From Clostridium sp. 1001275B_160808_H3 (GTDB taxonomy: Bacteria; Bacillota; Clostridia; Clostridiales; Clostridiaceae): 64,000 bases of DNA. Position numbers and translations under genes: made by a program. Position 1 is the first letter of the stretch. Every line of letters starts with the position of its first letter. The stretch is taken from assembly GCF_015550425.1 (NCBI RefSeq), contig NZ_JADNAT010000004.1:1-64000 (forward strand), in the 5' to 3' direction. Below are positions 1 to 8,557 of this stretch, piece by piece. The notes below the pieces were generated by a model that saw only the letters and a program-made list of their open reading frames with translations, was not told where the DNA came from and did no database searches.

Positions 1-75
1 GAAATGTGTAAAGATGAAGCTAGACACGGACAAGCATTCAAGGGATTATTAGACAGATATTTCGGACAAAACTAA
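1..75 (+). CDS. Rubrerythrin, C-terminal end only (truncated by window edge)
   Basis: Only the last 24 codons are present, ending at a TAA at 73-75. They read as an acidic helix with the DEARHG motif followed by FKGLLDRYFG. That is the usual end of the ferritin-like diiron domain of clostridial rubrerythrins; the Glu and His would bind iron. Because the diiron domain lies at the extreme C-terminus, either the protein has the reversed order (rubredoxin first) seen in clostridial NADH peroxidase rubrerythrins, or it has no rubredoxin domain. The family reduces peroxide in anaerobes. The start and the rest of the gene lie outside the window. Confidence 0.8.
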   Translation, partial: EMCKDEARHGQAFKGLLDRYFGQN

Positions 76-125
76 TTATAAATAAAAAAGGAGCTGTATC
101 AAAATAAATTTTGATATTAGCCAAT

Positions 126-163
126 AAAAATGGAAGTTCTAATTAGAGCTTCCATTTTTGTGC
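126..163 (+). terminator. Rho-independent terminator after rubrerythrin
   Basis: An 11-bp perfect inverted repeat (126-136 with 149-159) runs into a T tract. The loop itself contains a 10-base palindrome (TCTAATTAGA), so the hairpin can zip almost completely. Confidence 0.8.
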
Positions 164-180
164 ATATATAAATAATATAT

Positions 181-320
181 AAAAATTTCTATTTAAATTT
201 AAAAATGTATTCAAGTAAGTAAAATAAATGGTTTAAAAGGGGCTCGCGTTTCGCGAGGTCCTTTGCAAAAATAAGAGATTAACTTTTTTGAAAAATAAAG
301 ATTACTTGAAATTGAATAAA
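181..320 (-). repeat. Dispersed hairpin repeat, copy 1 (inverted orientation)
   Basis: The reverse complement of this stretch matches 47865-48055. The outer 23 bases, a 20-base block before the hairpin, the hairpin position and the far arm (TTTTACTTACTT) are shared. The core hairpin is 236-248 pairing with 252-264 around a TTT loop, with CGCG next to the loop. Copy 1 lacks about 60 bases that copy 2 carries between hairpin and far arm. It fills most of the gap between the rubrerythrin terminator and the exporter genes. Confidence 0.7.
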
Positions 321-358
321 TTTTATATTAAATAGATTTCTGAGCCTGAGTCTTTTTA

Positions 359-823
359 TCATTTAATTATATTTAAACTTTTTGTTTCTTGAGCTTTTTT
401 ATCAATAAATATATTATAACTTAATCCTAATAAAATTAATAATCCACCGAGTATTTTACCTATAGAGATAATATTACTAGAAAAGTAATCTATAATAATA
501 CCAATAGATAGCTGACCTATAAAAACTAAAAGTGATAGAGAAAAAGATGATACTTTAGGTGTAATATAATTAAATAGTAAAACTACTAAAATACCAATTG
601 TTCCTCCTAGGTATGCATAAAATGGAATAGATAATTCATTCAAATTGTTGATATTAATATAGTCTTTAGTAAGAAAGAAAAATATTAATGATGTTAAGAA
701 ACCTGTTAAATAATTAAAAAAGGTTCCTTGGAAAGTTCCTATTTCTTCAGCTAACTTAAAATTAACAATTCTTGATAAAACAACAGAGACTCCAGATAAA
801 ATTGCAAGTAAAATATATAACAT
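359..823 (-). CDS. DMT-family transporter subunit, YdcZ/DUF606 type (second gene of pair)
   Basis: A 154-residue, very hydrophobic protein with about five membrane segments. It begins MLYILLAILSGVSVVLSR, with small residues packed in the helices, as in half-size drug/metabolite transporters of the YdcZ (DUF606) family. It starts 9 bases after the stop of the gene at 833-1255, behind a strong AGGAGG site, so the two are co-transcribed. Paired short DMT proteins usually act as heterodimeric exporters, and the same is likely here. The substrate is unknown. A short charged tail of about 15 residues is predicted to be cytoplasmic. Confidence 0.75.
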   Translation of the reverse strand: MLYILLAILSGVSVVLSRIVNFKLAEEIGTFQGTFFNYLTGFLTSLIFFFLTKDYININNLNELSIPFYAYLGGTIGILVVLLFNYITPKVSSFSLSLLVFIGQLSIGIIIDYFSSNIISIGKILGGLLILLGLSYNIFIDKKAQETKSLNIIK

Positions 824-832
824 AAAACCCTC

Positions 833-1255
833 CTAAAAAAATGTCATAATAATTATTCCAGATGTTATAATTAAAAATCCAAATATTTTTTTATTTTCAA
901 ATCTTACTTTTTTCATTCCCATTAAACCATAACTATCTATTATAAAAGAAGATACAACTTGTCCAAGAAGAGCTAATGATATAGTCAAAGAAGCCCCTAA
1001 TTCCTTAAAACTTATATTATTAAAAATTACTGTAAAAACTCCAATTACTCCAGCGCTATATAATATAATAGGAAGTTTTTTCTTAAAGGATATTTTATAT
1101 TTCTTTAGCAATAGAATTACTAGTACTATAATAAATCCAGTTAGATGAATAATTAAAGAGGATGAATAATTACCTATGGCTTGTGATAAAATGCCATTAA
1201 AGCTAACCATTATAGTAATTAATATTCCTGTAAATAAAGATAAAAAATTATACAT
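833..1255 (-). CDS. DMT-family transporter subunit, YdcZ/DUF606 type (first gene of pair)
   Basis: A 140-residue integral membrane protein with four to five predicted helices. It resembles its downstream neighbour in architecture (about 140-155 residues, glycine/serine-rich helices), as expected for two halves of one exporter. It is the promoter-proximal gene of the pair, divergent from the Crp/Fnr regulator at 1408. The shared 152-bp gap holds a near-perfect palindrome (1309-1328) that probably serves as operator. By inference the pair exports a compound sensed by that regulator; no substrate can be read from the sequence. Confidence 0.75.
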   Translation of the reverse strand: MYNFLSLFTGILITIMVSFNGILSQAIGNYSSSLIIHLTGFIIVLVILLLKKYKISFKKKLPIILYSAGVIGVFTVIFNNISFKELGASLTISLALLGQVVSSFIIDSYGLMGMKKVRFENKKIFGFLIITSGIIIMTFF

Positions 1256-1308
1256 ATTAATTCTCCTTATGCTTTTTTTATAAATTTAACATAAAAAAAT
1301 TATATTTT

Positions 1309-1328
1309 ATTAGGACATATGTCATAAT
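1309..1328. promoter_or_regulatory. Candidate Crp/Fnr-type operator between exporter and regulator
   Basis: The 20-base ATTAGGACATATGTCATAAT is palindromic except for one mismatched pair. Its core GACATATGTC resembles two Crp/Fnr half-sites (TGACA-type). It lies midway between two divergent genes, one of which encodes a Crp/Fnr protein. Function is inferred from position and symmetry. Confidence 0.5.
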
Positions 1329-1407
1329 GAATATATAGTTTACAATAAAGATTTGATATTTAAATAAAATATTAAAAAAATAATATCTTATAAGCTAGGG
1401 AGAAAAA

Positions 1408-2094
1408 ATGAAGAGGGTAACTGACATTAATTTAATAGAGAAATATATAAAATTAAATAATATTGAAAGTTTATTTAATGATGATATTAAGAATAATTCT
1501 GAAGTTTTATTTTTTAATAAGAGGGAATTAATTTTTAAAGAGGGGGAAGAAATAAGGTATCTAATGTTCTTTGTAGAAGGAAAGGCAAAAGTTTATACAA
1601 CATTAAAGAATGGTAAACTATTGTTATTGGATTTTTATAAAGAGTTAGATACATTAGGGGATTTAGAGTTAATTACTAATGATTTATCAAGCTGTAATGT
1701 TGAAGCTATAGAGCCTTGTATTTGTATAGGCATTCCATTAAAAGTATTGAGAAATATTTATTATAATGATACAAATTTATTAAATTTCTTATGCAATTCA
1801 TTAGGGAGAAAACTTAAAAGATCATCTAAAAATGCATCTATAAATTTAATGTATCCATTAGAAAGTAGGGTTGCAAGCTATATAATTTCTATAGGTACAG
1901 ATAAAAATAGCAAATTTATTAAATTTGATGAAACTTTAACTGTAATATCTGAATTGTTAGGTACAAGTTATAGACATTTATCAAGAACATTAAATAGATT
2001 ATGTAATAAAAATATTTTAAAAAAGGAAGAAGATTATTACATTGTTATAGATTATAAAAAGCTAGAAGAATTAGCAGCAGATATATATAGCTGA
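1408..2094 (+). CDS. Crp/Fnr-family transcriptional regulator (YeiL-like)
   Basis: A 228-residue protein. Residues about 25-140 form a cyclic-nucleotide-binding-type beta barrel (MFFVEGKAKVYTTLKNGKLLLLDFY, then DTLGDLELI). A winged helix follows at about 170-215, with recognition helix region GTSYRHLSRTLNRLCNK. No cysteine cluster for an Fnr iron-sulfur centre is seen at the N-terminus, so the signal is probably a small molecule or redox state. It has a GGGAG ribosome site. Divergence from the YdcZ pair and the palindrome at 1309-1328 suggest control of that exporter and of itself. The layout resembles the YeiL type, but I cannot name the ligand. Confidence 0.75.
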   Translation: MKRVTDINLIEKYIKLNNIESLFNDDIKNNSEVLFFNKRELIFKEGEEIRYLMFFVEGKAKVYTTLKNGKLLLLDFYKELDTLGDLELITNDLSSCNVEAIEPCICIGIPLKVLRNIYYNDTNLLNFLCNSLGRKLKRSSKNASINLMYPLESRVASYIISIGTDKNSKFIKFDETLTVISELLGTSYRHLSRTLNRLCNKNILKKEEDYYIVIDYKKLEELAADIYS

Positions 2095-2373
2095 TGAATA
2101 ATTTTTTTTATTAAGAGATACTTTATAAAATTTGTATTTAAGCTGAAATAAAGGATTTATATATAATTAAATATATATTTTATAAACTTATATAAAGAAT
2201 GAATCACATTCAGTATTTTGGTGATATGTTTTACTTAAATAAGCTTATTAATCATTTAAATATTATATTATTGTTAATTATGTTAATTATTAGTTGAAAC
2301 ATATATATTAGCAAATTTACATATGATATAATTAAATTATCATATCATAATTATTAAAAGCGAGGGAAAACAC

Positions 2374-3021
2374 ATGAAAATAAAAAAGTTATCAGCAATA
2401 GTAGCAGCAGTAGCTATAACAGCAAGCTTAGCAGGATGTACAGCAGGTGGAGCTAAATTACCAGAAGGGGATGTTAAAATAGTTAATCAACAAGTTCAAG
2501 GGGTTGTTGAACTATTATTAGAATCTGCAAATTATGGTGAAGATAAAAGTACAGTGGCATCAATGGTATTACCAAAGGATTCTCAATATGATGTGAGTTT
2601 ATATGTGGAAAAATACAGTAATGGTGAGTTGAGTGAAACAAAAGAATTAACTAAATATACAACTGAAACTATAGAAAAAGACTCAATAGTACATATAATA
2701 ATGAATACAGCAAAATCAAATGATGGAGAAGCTGACAAATCTATATATTCTATTGCAGAAGTAGATAAAGAAAATACAAAGGATGCTAAAAATCCAGAAT
2801 ATAAGATAACTAAAACTTATGGAGAAAGCATAGATTTTGATTCAAAGTCAGAAGTAAGTCAAATAGGCAAGAATTTAGATGAAGAAATTACATTAATTGG
2901 ATTAGTAAAATTTAAAGATGATGATTCAGAAAAAGCGGCAATAAATTTAGATTCATATAAAGATGAAGTAGGTAAATATGCATCAGTTAATATAATCAAG
3001 GTTAAGGTTACTAAAAAGTAA
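2374..3021 (+). CDS. Predicted lipoprotein of unknown function
   Basis: 215 residues. The N-terminus is a lipoprotein signal: basic MKIKK, a hydrophobic stretch of about 13 residues, then LAGC with the lipidated Cys at residue 22. The mature part is hydrophilic and rich in Lys, Asp, Glu and Ser, with alternating beta-type segments and no motif I recognise. It stands alone between the Crp/Fnr gene and a decayed region, behind an extended -10 (TATGATATAAT near 2322-2332), and ends at a strong terminator. It is likely anchored outside the cell membrane; its role is unknown. Confidence 0.7.
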   Translation: MKIKKLSAIVAAVAITASLAGCTAGGAKLPEGDVKIVNQQVQGVVELLLESANYGEDKSTVASMVLPKDSQYDVSLYVEKYSNGELSETKELTKYTTETIEKDSIVHIIMNTAKSNDGEADKSIYSIAEVDKENTKDAKNPEYKITKTYGESIDFDSKSEVSQIGKNLDEEITLIGLVKFKDDDSEKAAINLDSYKDEVGKYASVNIIKVKVTKK

Positions 3022-3119
3022 ATAGAAATAATTGATAATGTGCTGAGGCACGGTTAAAAGTATAAAATGGGATTAAAGACTATAAAAAGTAATTTTTAAT
3101 TTAATATTTCAAATTGAAG

Positions 3120-3140
3120 GGCTGTCTATGACAGCCTTTT
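3120..3140 (+). terminator. Terminator after lipoprotein gene
   Basis: GGCTGTC (3120-3126) pairs with GACAGCC (3130-3136) around a TAT loop, followed by TTTT. This is about 100 bases past the stop. Confidence 0.8.
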
Positions 3141-3245
3141 ATTAATTAAAGGCTTTATTTTAAACTGATGGTGATTAATAAACATAAATAAAAGTAGACA
3201 TCAAATTTTTCACTTTTTTCAAACTAAACGCAATAAAAACTAAAA

Positions 3246-3590
3246 TCAATCGAAAAACTTACCCTTGTAAAAATTCTCATTTCCAAGTTTCTTTGCCGTC
3301 AGCCTGAACATAACGCAACCATCTGGACATACAATATCCTTGCTATATTTGCTATTGCCGCCGATGCTCTCTAAATCTTCGCCACTTCTGACAGCCTCCA
3401 TAATTGGGAACATAATCATCATTACTTAGAGCAAATCCCTTGTCCATCTGTATTTACAGGAGAGCCATAGGTACAGAGATACATACTTATCTCCGACGTC
3501 CTCACCATTTCGGCAATACCGCTCTGTGTTGTCGCTAAGAAGAAATCTTGTTACCTAAATCTCAAATTTATATTCCTCATCATACCATTT
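3246..3590 (-). pseudogene. Decayed coding remnant of higher G+C, frameshifted
   Basis: On the minus strand, protein-like text appears piecewise in different frames. KWYDEEYKFEI ends at a stop. Then comes FLLSDNTERYCRNGEDVGDK, then MYLCTYGSPVNTDGQGIC in another frame, and finally about 50 residues containing KDIVCPDGCVMFRLTAKK, ending at a TGA at 3246-3248. No single frame spans it. Base composition is about 42% G+C at 3301-3360, far above the neighbours, which suggests acquired DNA that has since decayed. The family is not recognised; a mobile-element accessory gene is a guess. The flanks from 3141 to 3245 and from 3591 to 3764 show nothing else. Confidence 0.45.
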
Positions 3591-3764
3591 TTTAATGATT
3601 ACACTCCAAATTCCAATTTATCGAGTAGTTTAATATTCAACTAACTCATATAATTCAATTATATATCAAATAAAGAATAATTTTTATATATTTTAATGCG
3701 TACTATTCAATTTTCAAAGAACAAATTATATAAACTAATTATTGTTTCTGAATTGTAAACTAAA

Positions 3765-3800
3765 AAATACCGTATATTCTTTTTGAATAATACGGTATTT
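3765..3800 (-). terminator. Terminator for the small membrane protein gene
   Basis: AAATACCGTA (3765-3774) pairs with TACGGTATTT (3791-3800), and the stem extends inward. Read on the minus strand it ends in a T run. It lies about 60 bases past the stop of the gene at 3862-4101. Confidence 0.65.
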
Positions 3801-3861
3801 ATATAAATTTGTTTTTATTTTGTTTTTATAATATAAGAATCCTAATTAACCTAGAATGATT

Positions 3862-4101
3862 TTATTTTTTTACTTCTGAATTTAATAATATTGCTATAAC
3901 AAAAAATATAATACTTGGAATTAAAAATATTACGCCATGAATTATGTTATAAACAGATAATGGCGTTGAAGCGTAAGGACTAGCATTAGTATAGTAATCA
4001 TAACGTAAATAAACTAAACCTCCCACAAAGCATACCAATAATATAGTCCCAATTATAAATGAAATCTTTGTTAGAATAGATTTCATTTTCTTACTATTCA
4101 T
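3862..4101 (-). CDS. Small two-helix membrane protein, unknown function
   Basis: 79 residues with a basic N-terminus (MNSKKMK), a first hydrophobic helix at about 11-32, a short extracellular loop with several Tyr, Ser and Pro residues (YYTNASPYASTPL), and a second helix at about 52-72. The ribosome site AGAGGTG sits 7 bases before the ATG, and a terminator follows, so it is probably a real single-gene unit. I recognise no family. The roughly 300 bases upstream (4102-4400) hold nothing else beyond the short trmB leader. Confidence 0.55.
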   Translation of the reverse strand: MNSKKMKSILTKISFIIGTILLVCFVGGLVYLRYDYYTNASPYASTPLSVYNIIHGVIFLIPSIIFFVIAILLNSEVKK

Positions 4102-4400
4102 TTATTTCACCTCTTTTTACTATTACAAAATAATTATGTTATATTTGGGCAAATATCCCGTAGCATTGAATTTTTTAAATCAAATTTTCCTGTAGTTTGA
4201 AATAGTTACAAATTATAAGTAAAGTTAATATGACTAAATCTTCATTTAATAATTTTAATAAGATATAAATAAATTGAATTTTAATAAATAGTGCCTGTCT
4301 ATTCAACATCTTTAAATTCAAACGAAGGATATTTATATGTTGTATATGATATATAAAATCTGTATAATGATTATGAATTATAATAGATGGAGTGAAGAAC

Positions 4401-5054
4401 ATGAGATTAAGAAAAAAGCCATGGGCTAGACCAGAATTAGAAGCATGTAATTTTTTTATAACTAATCCAAGTGAAAATAAAGGAAAATGGAAACAATCAT
4501 TTGTTAATGATAATCCTATATACTTAGAACTAGGATGTGGAAAGGGAACGTTTATAGCTGTTCATGGATCAGAAAATGAAGATATAAATTATATTGCTAT
4601 TGATATCAAAGATGAAGTATTGGTATTAGCAAAAAGAAATATAGAAAAAGCATACGAAGATAAAAATAAAGAAATAAATAATTTGAAATTAATGGCTCAA
4701 GAAATTGCCTTAATTAATGATATTTTTAGTGAAGAAGATGTAGTAGATAGAATATACATAAACTTCTGTAATCCATGGCCAAAGGAAAGACATAAAAAAA
4801 GAAGACTTACTCATACAAGACAGTTAGAAAACTACAAAAACTTCTTAGCAGAAGATGGAGAAATATACTTTAAGACAGACGATGATGAGTTATTTGATGA
4901 GTCTATAGAATATTTTAAAGAGTCAGGGTTTAATATTGACTATATTACATATGATTTACATAAAAGTGGTTTTGTGGGTAATGTTAGAACAGAACATGAA
5001 AATATGTTTAGTGAACAAGGAATAAAGATTAAGTTTTTAATTGCAAGTAGATAG
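4401..5054 (+). CDS. trmB: tRNA (guanine-N7-)-methyltransferase
   Basis: 217 residues. The enzyme methylates G46 in the variable loop of tRNA using S-adenosylmethionine. The SAM-binding motif is [10 protein letters not shown] near residues 45-54. The acidic IAIDIKDE follows, then [16 protein letters not shown] near 125-140, which is the family signature and catalytic region, and [14 protein letters not shown] three codons upstream would also be in frame, but GGAG at 4389-4392 sits 8 bases before the ATG at 4401, so I start there. It is monocistronic and convergent with the desulfurase-like gene across a shared complex terminator. Confidence 0.93.
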   Translation: MRLRKKPWARPELEACNFFITNPSENKGKWKQSFVNDNPIYLELGCGKGTFIAVHGSENEDINYIAIDIKDEVLVLAKRNIEKAYEDKNKEINNLKLMAQEIALINDIFSEEDVVDRIYINFCNPWPKERHKKRRLTHTRQLENYKNFLAEDGEIYFKTDDDELFDESIEYFKESGFNIDYITYDLHKSGFVGNVRTEHENMFSEQGIKIKFLIASR

Positions 5055-5066
5055 AAAATAATAAAA

Positions 5067-5136
5067 AGTTAAGTAAAAAGCCTCATTATGAGAGGCAGTG
5101 TAATTTATAGTTTAATTACACAACTTTTACTTAACT
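5067..5136. terminator. Nested bidirectional terminator with two internal hairpins
   Basis: The outer arms 5067-5079 and 5124-5136 (AGTTAAGTAAAA / TTTTACTTAACT) enclose two smaller hairpins: GCCTC..GAGGC near 5080-5096, and GTGTAATT..AATTACAC near 5098-5121. T-rich runs flank both sides. It lies between the convergent genes trmB and the desulfurase-like gene. Confidence 0.65.
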
Positions 5137-5155
5137 CTTTTTATTATAAAGTTTT

Positions 5156-6442
5156 TTAATTTCTTAGTTTACATATTAAATCAATGATATTTAAGAATAT
5201 ATCAACTTCTTTTATTGAGTTATATAATCCAAAGCTTGCTCTTACCATACCAGGCATTTTACAAGTTGAATCCACTAAATGTCTACTTGCTTCCAAATCC
5301 GTTAATCCTAATAATCTTTTTACATAAGGATGAGCACAGAAAGCACCTTGCCTTACAGCTATTGCTCTAAGATTTGCTAGTAATCTAGCTACCTCAGCAT
5401 TATACATTCCATCTATATTAAAAACTACTATACCTAATCTATCCGATATATTTTCATTATCACCATAAGATATAACGCCATTAATACAGTTTAAACCATC
5501 AATTGTTCTTTTTAATAGTGTTTTTTCGTTTTCTTCAATGGTATCAAATCCTATATTTTTTAATTCTTTCATTGCTTGAACTAATGCAATAGCACCAAAA
5601 AAATTAGGACTACCAGCTTCATCTTTTTCAGGAGGTGGTAATAAAACTTCGGAGTTATCTAACACAGCTTCTACAGTTCCTCCACCTTTAAAATCGGGAT
5701 ATAGTCTTTCAAAGTCTTCTTTTAGTCCAACAATAGCACCACTTCCAAATGGAGCATACATTTTATGAGCAGAAAAAACTAAAAAATCTATTGAATCAGC
5801 AGTTATATCAATTTTTTTATGAGCCACTATTTGAGCACCATCTACTATTAGCTTGGCGTTATAGTTATGAACAAGTTCAGAAATATAAGATAAATCATTC
5901 ATATATCCTGTTACATTTGAAGCAGCAGTAATTGTAACATATTTAACTAATCCACTATATTTGTCTAGTAAGTATTGTAACTCATCTAGCTTTAGTCTGC
6001 CATTTTCATCTACTTCAATATATTTTAAATCACATTTTCCTCTCCAAGGGAGGTCATTAGAATGATGTTCCATTCTTGTAGTGATAATTATATCATTCTT
6101 ATTTTCTATTAATATATTAGATAGTCTATTAATTCCCTCAGTAGTGTTATTTACAAATATAACAGTATATCTATCCTTTGAAGCATTAAAAAAATCCAAT
6201 ATATAATCCCTACAGTCACAATATTGTTTTGTTGAGTATTCTGACTTTTGTCCAAGGCCACGACCAATTGATCCATATAATTCACATGCTTCTGTTATTT
6301 TATTTATAACACTATTAAAAACTGGTGTTGTTGCAGCGTTATCAAAATTTATTGGTATTATTTTATTATCATCTAATATAGGAACTCTTTTATTAAGACC
6401 TATAAATAAATCTCTTAAAGAATTATCTGTTGAATTACACAT
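5156..6442 (-). CDS. Aminotransferase class V, cysteine desulfurase-like PLP enzyme
   Basis: 428 residues from the ATG at 6442; a longer frame starts five codons earlier, but the GGGAGG ribosome site lies inside it. Fold type I PLP signatures are clear: FDNAATTP near 33, MEHHSN near 125, VDGAQ (Asp201) and FSAHKMYAPFG with the Schiff-base Lys227. RQGAFCAHP places Cys369 where SufS/CsdA enzymes carry the persulfide cysteine. It would convert cysteine to alanine plus bound sulfur, or act on a related substrate. No sufU, iscU or other assembly genes are adjacent, so its sulfur acceptor is unknown. It is transcribed alone. Confidence 0.8.
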   Translation of the reverse strand: MCNSTDNSLRDLFIGLNKRVPILDDNKIIPINFDNAATTPVFNSVINKITEACELYGSIGRGLGQKSEYSTKQYCDCRDYILDFFNASKDRYTVIFVNNTTEGINRLSNILIENKNDIIITTRMEHHSNDLPWRGKCDLKYIEVDENGRLKLDELQYLLDKYSGLVKYVTITAASNVTGYMNDLSYISELVHNYNAKLIVDGAQIVAHKKIDITADSIDFLVFSAHKMYAPFGSGAIVGLKEDFERLYPDFKGGGTVEAVLDNSEVLLPPPEKDEAGSPNFFGAIALVQAMKELKNIGFDTIEENEKTLLKRTIDGLNCINGVISYGDNENISDRLGIVVFNIDGMYNAEVARLLANLRAIAVRQGAFCAHPYVKRLLGLTDLEASRHLVDSTCKMPGMVRASFGLYNSIKEVDIFLNIIDLICKLRN

Positions 6443-6585
6443 AGCATTACCTCCCATATATTCTATTCACTTACTTCATGTATTGTGCTATGAAAGTTAA
6501 AAGTGGGGAGTTCTAATGATATATGAGGGAACATATATAAATATATAACATATAAATATAATGAAATATTTTTTGGAGGAAATAT

Positions 6586-8547
6586 ATGTATTATAATGAT
6601 TTAAATAGACAGCAAGAAGAGAATGAAGATGATGATTTAAAATTTATTCCTTTAAATATAAAAGAGCCTTTTTCAGAGAAGGATTCTAGCTGGTTTCCAA
6701 TTGTAAACATGAATTCACCAAATATAAGCCATATGACTAATAATTTTATATTAGGATTTTCTAATCCGTCAGATGGTGAAATATTAGATGAAAACTTTTT
6801 AAAAACAATAGATTATGTACCAAACGTTAAATATGGTTATGCAGATGAAAATTACTTTAATACTTACGATGAAGGTAATTTGCCAAGTAATATGTCAGGT
6901 AGCATGCAAGGTAATATGCAAGGTGGCATGCTAGGTAGTATGACAGGTAACATGCAAGGTACCATGGCAGGAAATATGTCAGGGAATAACTATAATCAAG
7001 GCTTTTCTCAAGAAAGTGGATATTTGTCTAGTAATATGTTAACTAATACCAACACTAGTGGAATGAATAATCAAAGTGGTACTAGCTTTAGTAATAACTT
7101 TAATTTAGAATATCCGTCAGAAACTCAATCAGAAGCTTTATATTCATATAATAAGGAAAAAAACTGTAATGGTGCAACTTTAGGTTATGGTAATACATCG
7201 AATATTAATGCTGGGAATATGGGGATGAGTGATGGTACAGGAAATATGAATACTGGAGCTGCAGGAATAAATAACAACATGGGAAATATGAACACTGGAA
7301 CTGCAGGAATGAATAGTGGAATGGGAAATATGAACACTGGAACTGCAGGAATGAATAGTGGAATGGGAAATATGAACACTGGAACTGCAGGAATGAATAG
7401 TGGAATGGGAAATATGAACACTGGAACTGCAGGAATGAATAGTGGAATGGGAAATATGAACACTGGAACTGCAGGAATGAATAGCGGAATGGGAAATATG
7501 AATACTGGAACTGCAGGAATGAATAGTGGAATGGGAAATATGAACACTGGAACTGCAGGAATGAATAGCGGAATGGGAAATATGAATACTGGAGCAGCAG
7601 GAATGAATAGTGGAATGGGAAATATGAACACTGGAACTGCAGGAATGAATAGCGGAATGGGAAATATGAATACTGGAACTGCAGGAATGAATAGTGGAAT
7701 GGGAAATATGAACACTGGATTTACAGGAATGAATAGTGGCATAGGAAATATGAGTACTGGGGCTGCAGGAATGAATAATAACATGTGGAATATGAATGCT
7801 GGATTTACAGGAATGAATAACAACATGTGGAATATGAATAATGGAGTTTCAGGAGTAAATGATAATATAAATAATATATGGGATGATGATTATCAAGGAA
7901 GCATGGATGAAGGATATGTTCCATTTACTAATTACAATAATCTTAAATCAACTCCAAATATCCAATCCATGGAAGAAAATAATGAGAATATAAGCATGGG
8001 GGAAAATGCAAATAATTTATATACAGGTAGTGTAACTGGAGTAGCTACTAATACTTTACCAAATAGCATGGATATAAATTATAATGATTCTGAACCTAAT
8101 TACACATTAACTAATATTCCCAATATGAATCCTTTAAATATGGGACCAAGTTATACCGTACCAGAAGGCTTTGATATAAATGATACTAGTAATCAAATAG
8201 AAACTTTAACTGCGACAAATCCTAAAATAGATAATTCATATAATTCATTTGAGAAGTTAAATGATTATATGAAGAATTATGAAAAAAGTGGAGTTATAAG
8301 AGAAGATAAGGAGATAGAAGAACCTCCTCATATGCGAATATTAAGAGATTTAGATTTGGGAAGTGAATATGAAAGCATATATAGAGATGATAAGAGTAAA
8401 GAAATAGACAGTATATTTAAGAAAATAGAAGAAAATCATGGAGCTATAATATCAACTTTAAAGGCGTATAGAGTTCCACACCCAATAATAAGCTTATTAG
8501 TTAAAAAGATAATAAAAATAACTTTAGAGCATTCTAATAAAGAGTGA
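6586..8547 (+). CDS. Large Gly/Met/Asn-rich repeat protein, unknown function
   Basis: 653 residues with no signal peptide. The N-terminal 100 residues are acidic and non-repetitive. Residues about 100-135 hold short G-x-M repeats. Residues 219-428 are 15 tandem 14-residue units (consensus GNMNTGTAGMNSGM). An Asn-rich linker follows, and about 80 C-terminal residues look folded and charged, ending VKKIIKITLEHSNKE. The start has a clear TTGGAGG site. The next gene (DUF4397) begins 10 bases after the stop with its own site, so they form an operon. Low-complexity Gly/Met/Asn proteins of this kind can be spore-coat or other self-assembling structural proteins, but that is inference only. Confidence 0.75.
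   Translation: MYYNDLNRQQEENEDDDLKFIPLNIKEPFSEKDSSWFPIVNMNSPNISHMTNNFILGFSNPSDGEILDENFLKTIDYVPNVKYGYADENYFNTYDEGNLPSNMSGSMQGNMQGGMLGSMTGNMQGTMAGNMSGNNYNQGFSQESGYLSSNMLTNTNTSGMNNQSGTSFSNNFNLEYPSETQSEALYSYNKEKNCNGATLGYGNTSNINAGNMGMSDGTGNMNTGAAGINNNMGNMNTGTAGMNSGMGNMNTGTAGMNSGMGNMNTGTAGMNSGMGNMNTGTAGMNSGMGNMNTGTAGMNSGMGNMNTGTAGMNSGMGNMNTGTAGMNSGMGNMNTGAAGMNSGMGNMNTGTAGMNSGMGNMNTGTAGMNSGMGNMNTGFTGMNSGIGNMSTGAAGMNNNMWNMNAGFTGMNNNMWNMNNGVSGVNDNINNIWDDDYQGSMDEGYVPFTNYNNLKSTPNIQSMEENNENISMGENANNLYTGSVTGVATNTLPNSMDINYNDSEPNYTLTNIPNMNPLNMGPSYTVPEGFDINDTSNQIETLTATNPKIDNSYNSFEKLNDYMKNYEKSGVIREDKEIEEPPHMRILRDLDLGSEYESIYRDDKSKEIDSIFKKIEENHGAIISTLKAYRVPHPIISLLVKKIIKITLEHSNKE
7240..7869 (+). repeat. In-frame 42-bp tandem repeat, 15 units
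   Basis: Fifteen consecutive 42-bp units encode a 14-residue repeat. Units 2-8, 10 and 11 encode an identical peptide and differ only by occasional synonymous changes (AAC/AAT, AGT/AGC). Unit 1 and units 12-15 are diverged, as expected for an array growing from its centre. Copy number should vary between strains. Confidence 0.97.
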
Positions 8548-8557
8548 GGTGAAAAAT

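Noticed and set aside
4175..4402. 75-codon minus-strand frame upstream of trmB
   Set aside because: His/Ile/Tyr-rich text typical of non-coding AT-rich DNA; no ribosome site.
5067..5136. Cloverleaf-like fold considered as a tRNA gene
   Set aside because: It lacks T-loop (GTTCGANTC) and D-loop consensus, and the stems end in T runs as terminators do.
7185..7826. 213-codon minus-strand frame with a repeated Phe-Ile-Pro-rich peptide
   Set aside because: It is the mirror of the 42-bp coding repeat; a repeat length divisible by three keeps the opposite strand open. No ribosome site, and the hydrophobic repeat has no sense as a protein.
7240..7869. Regular 42-bp repeats considered as a CRISPR array
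   Set aside because: There are no unique spacers, the repeats are contiguous and in frame with a long protein, and no cas genes are present.
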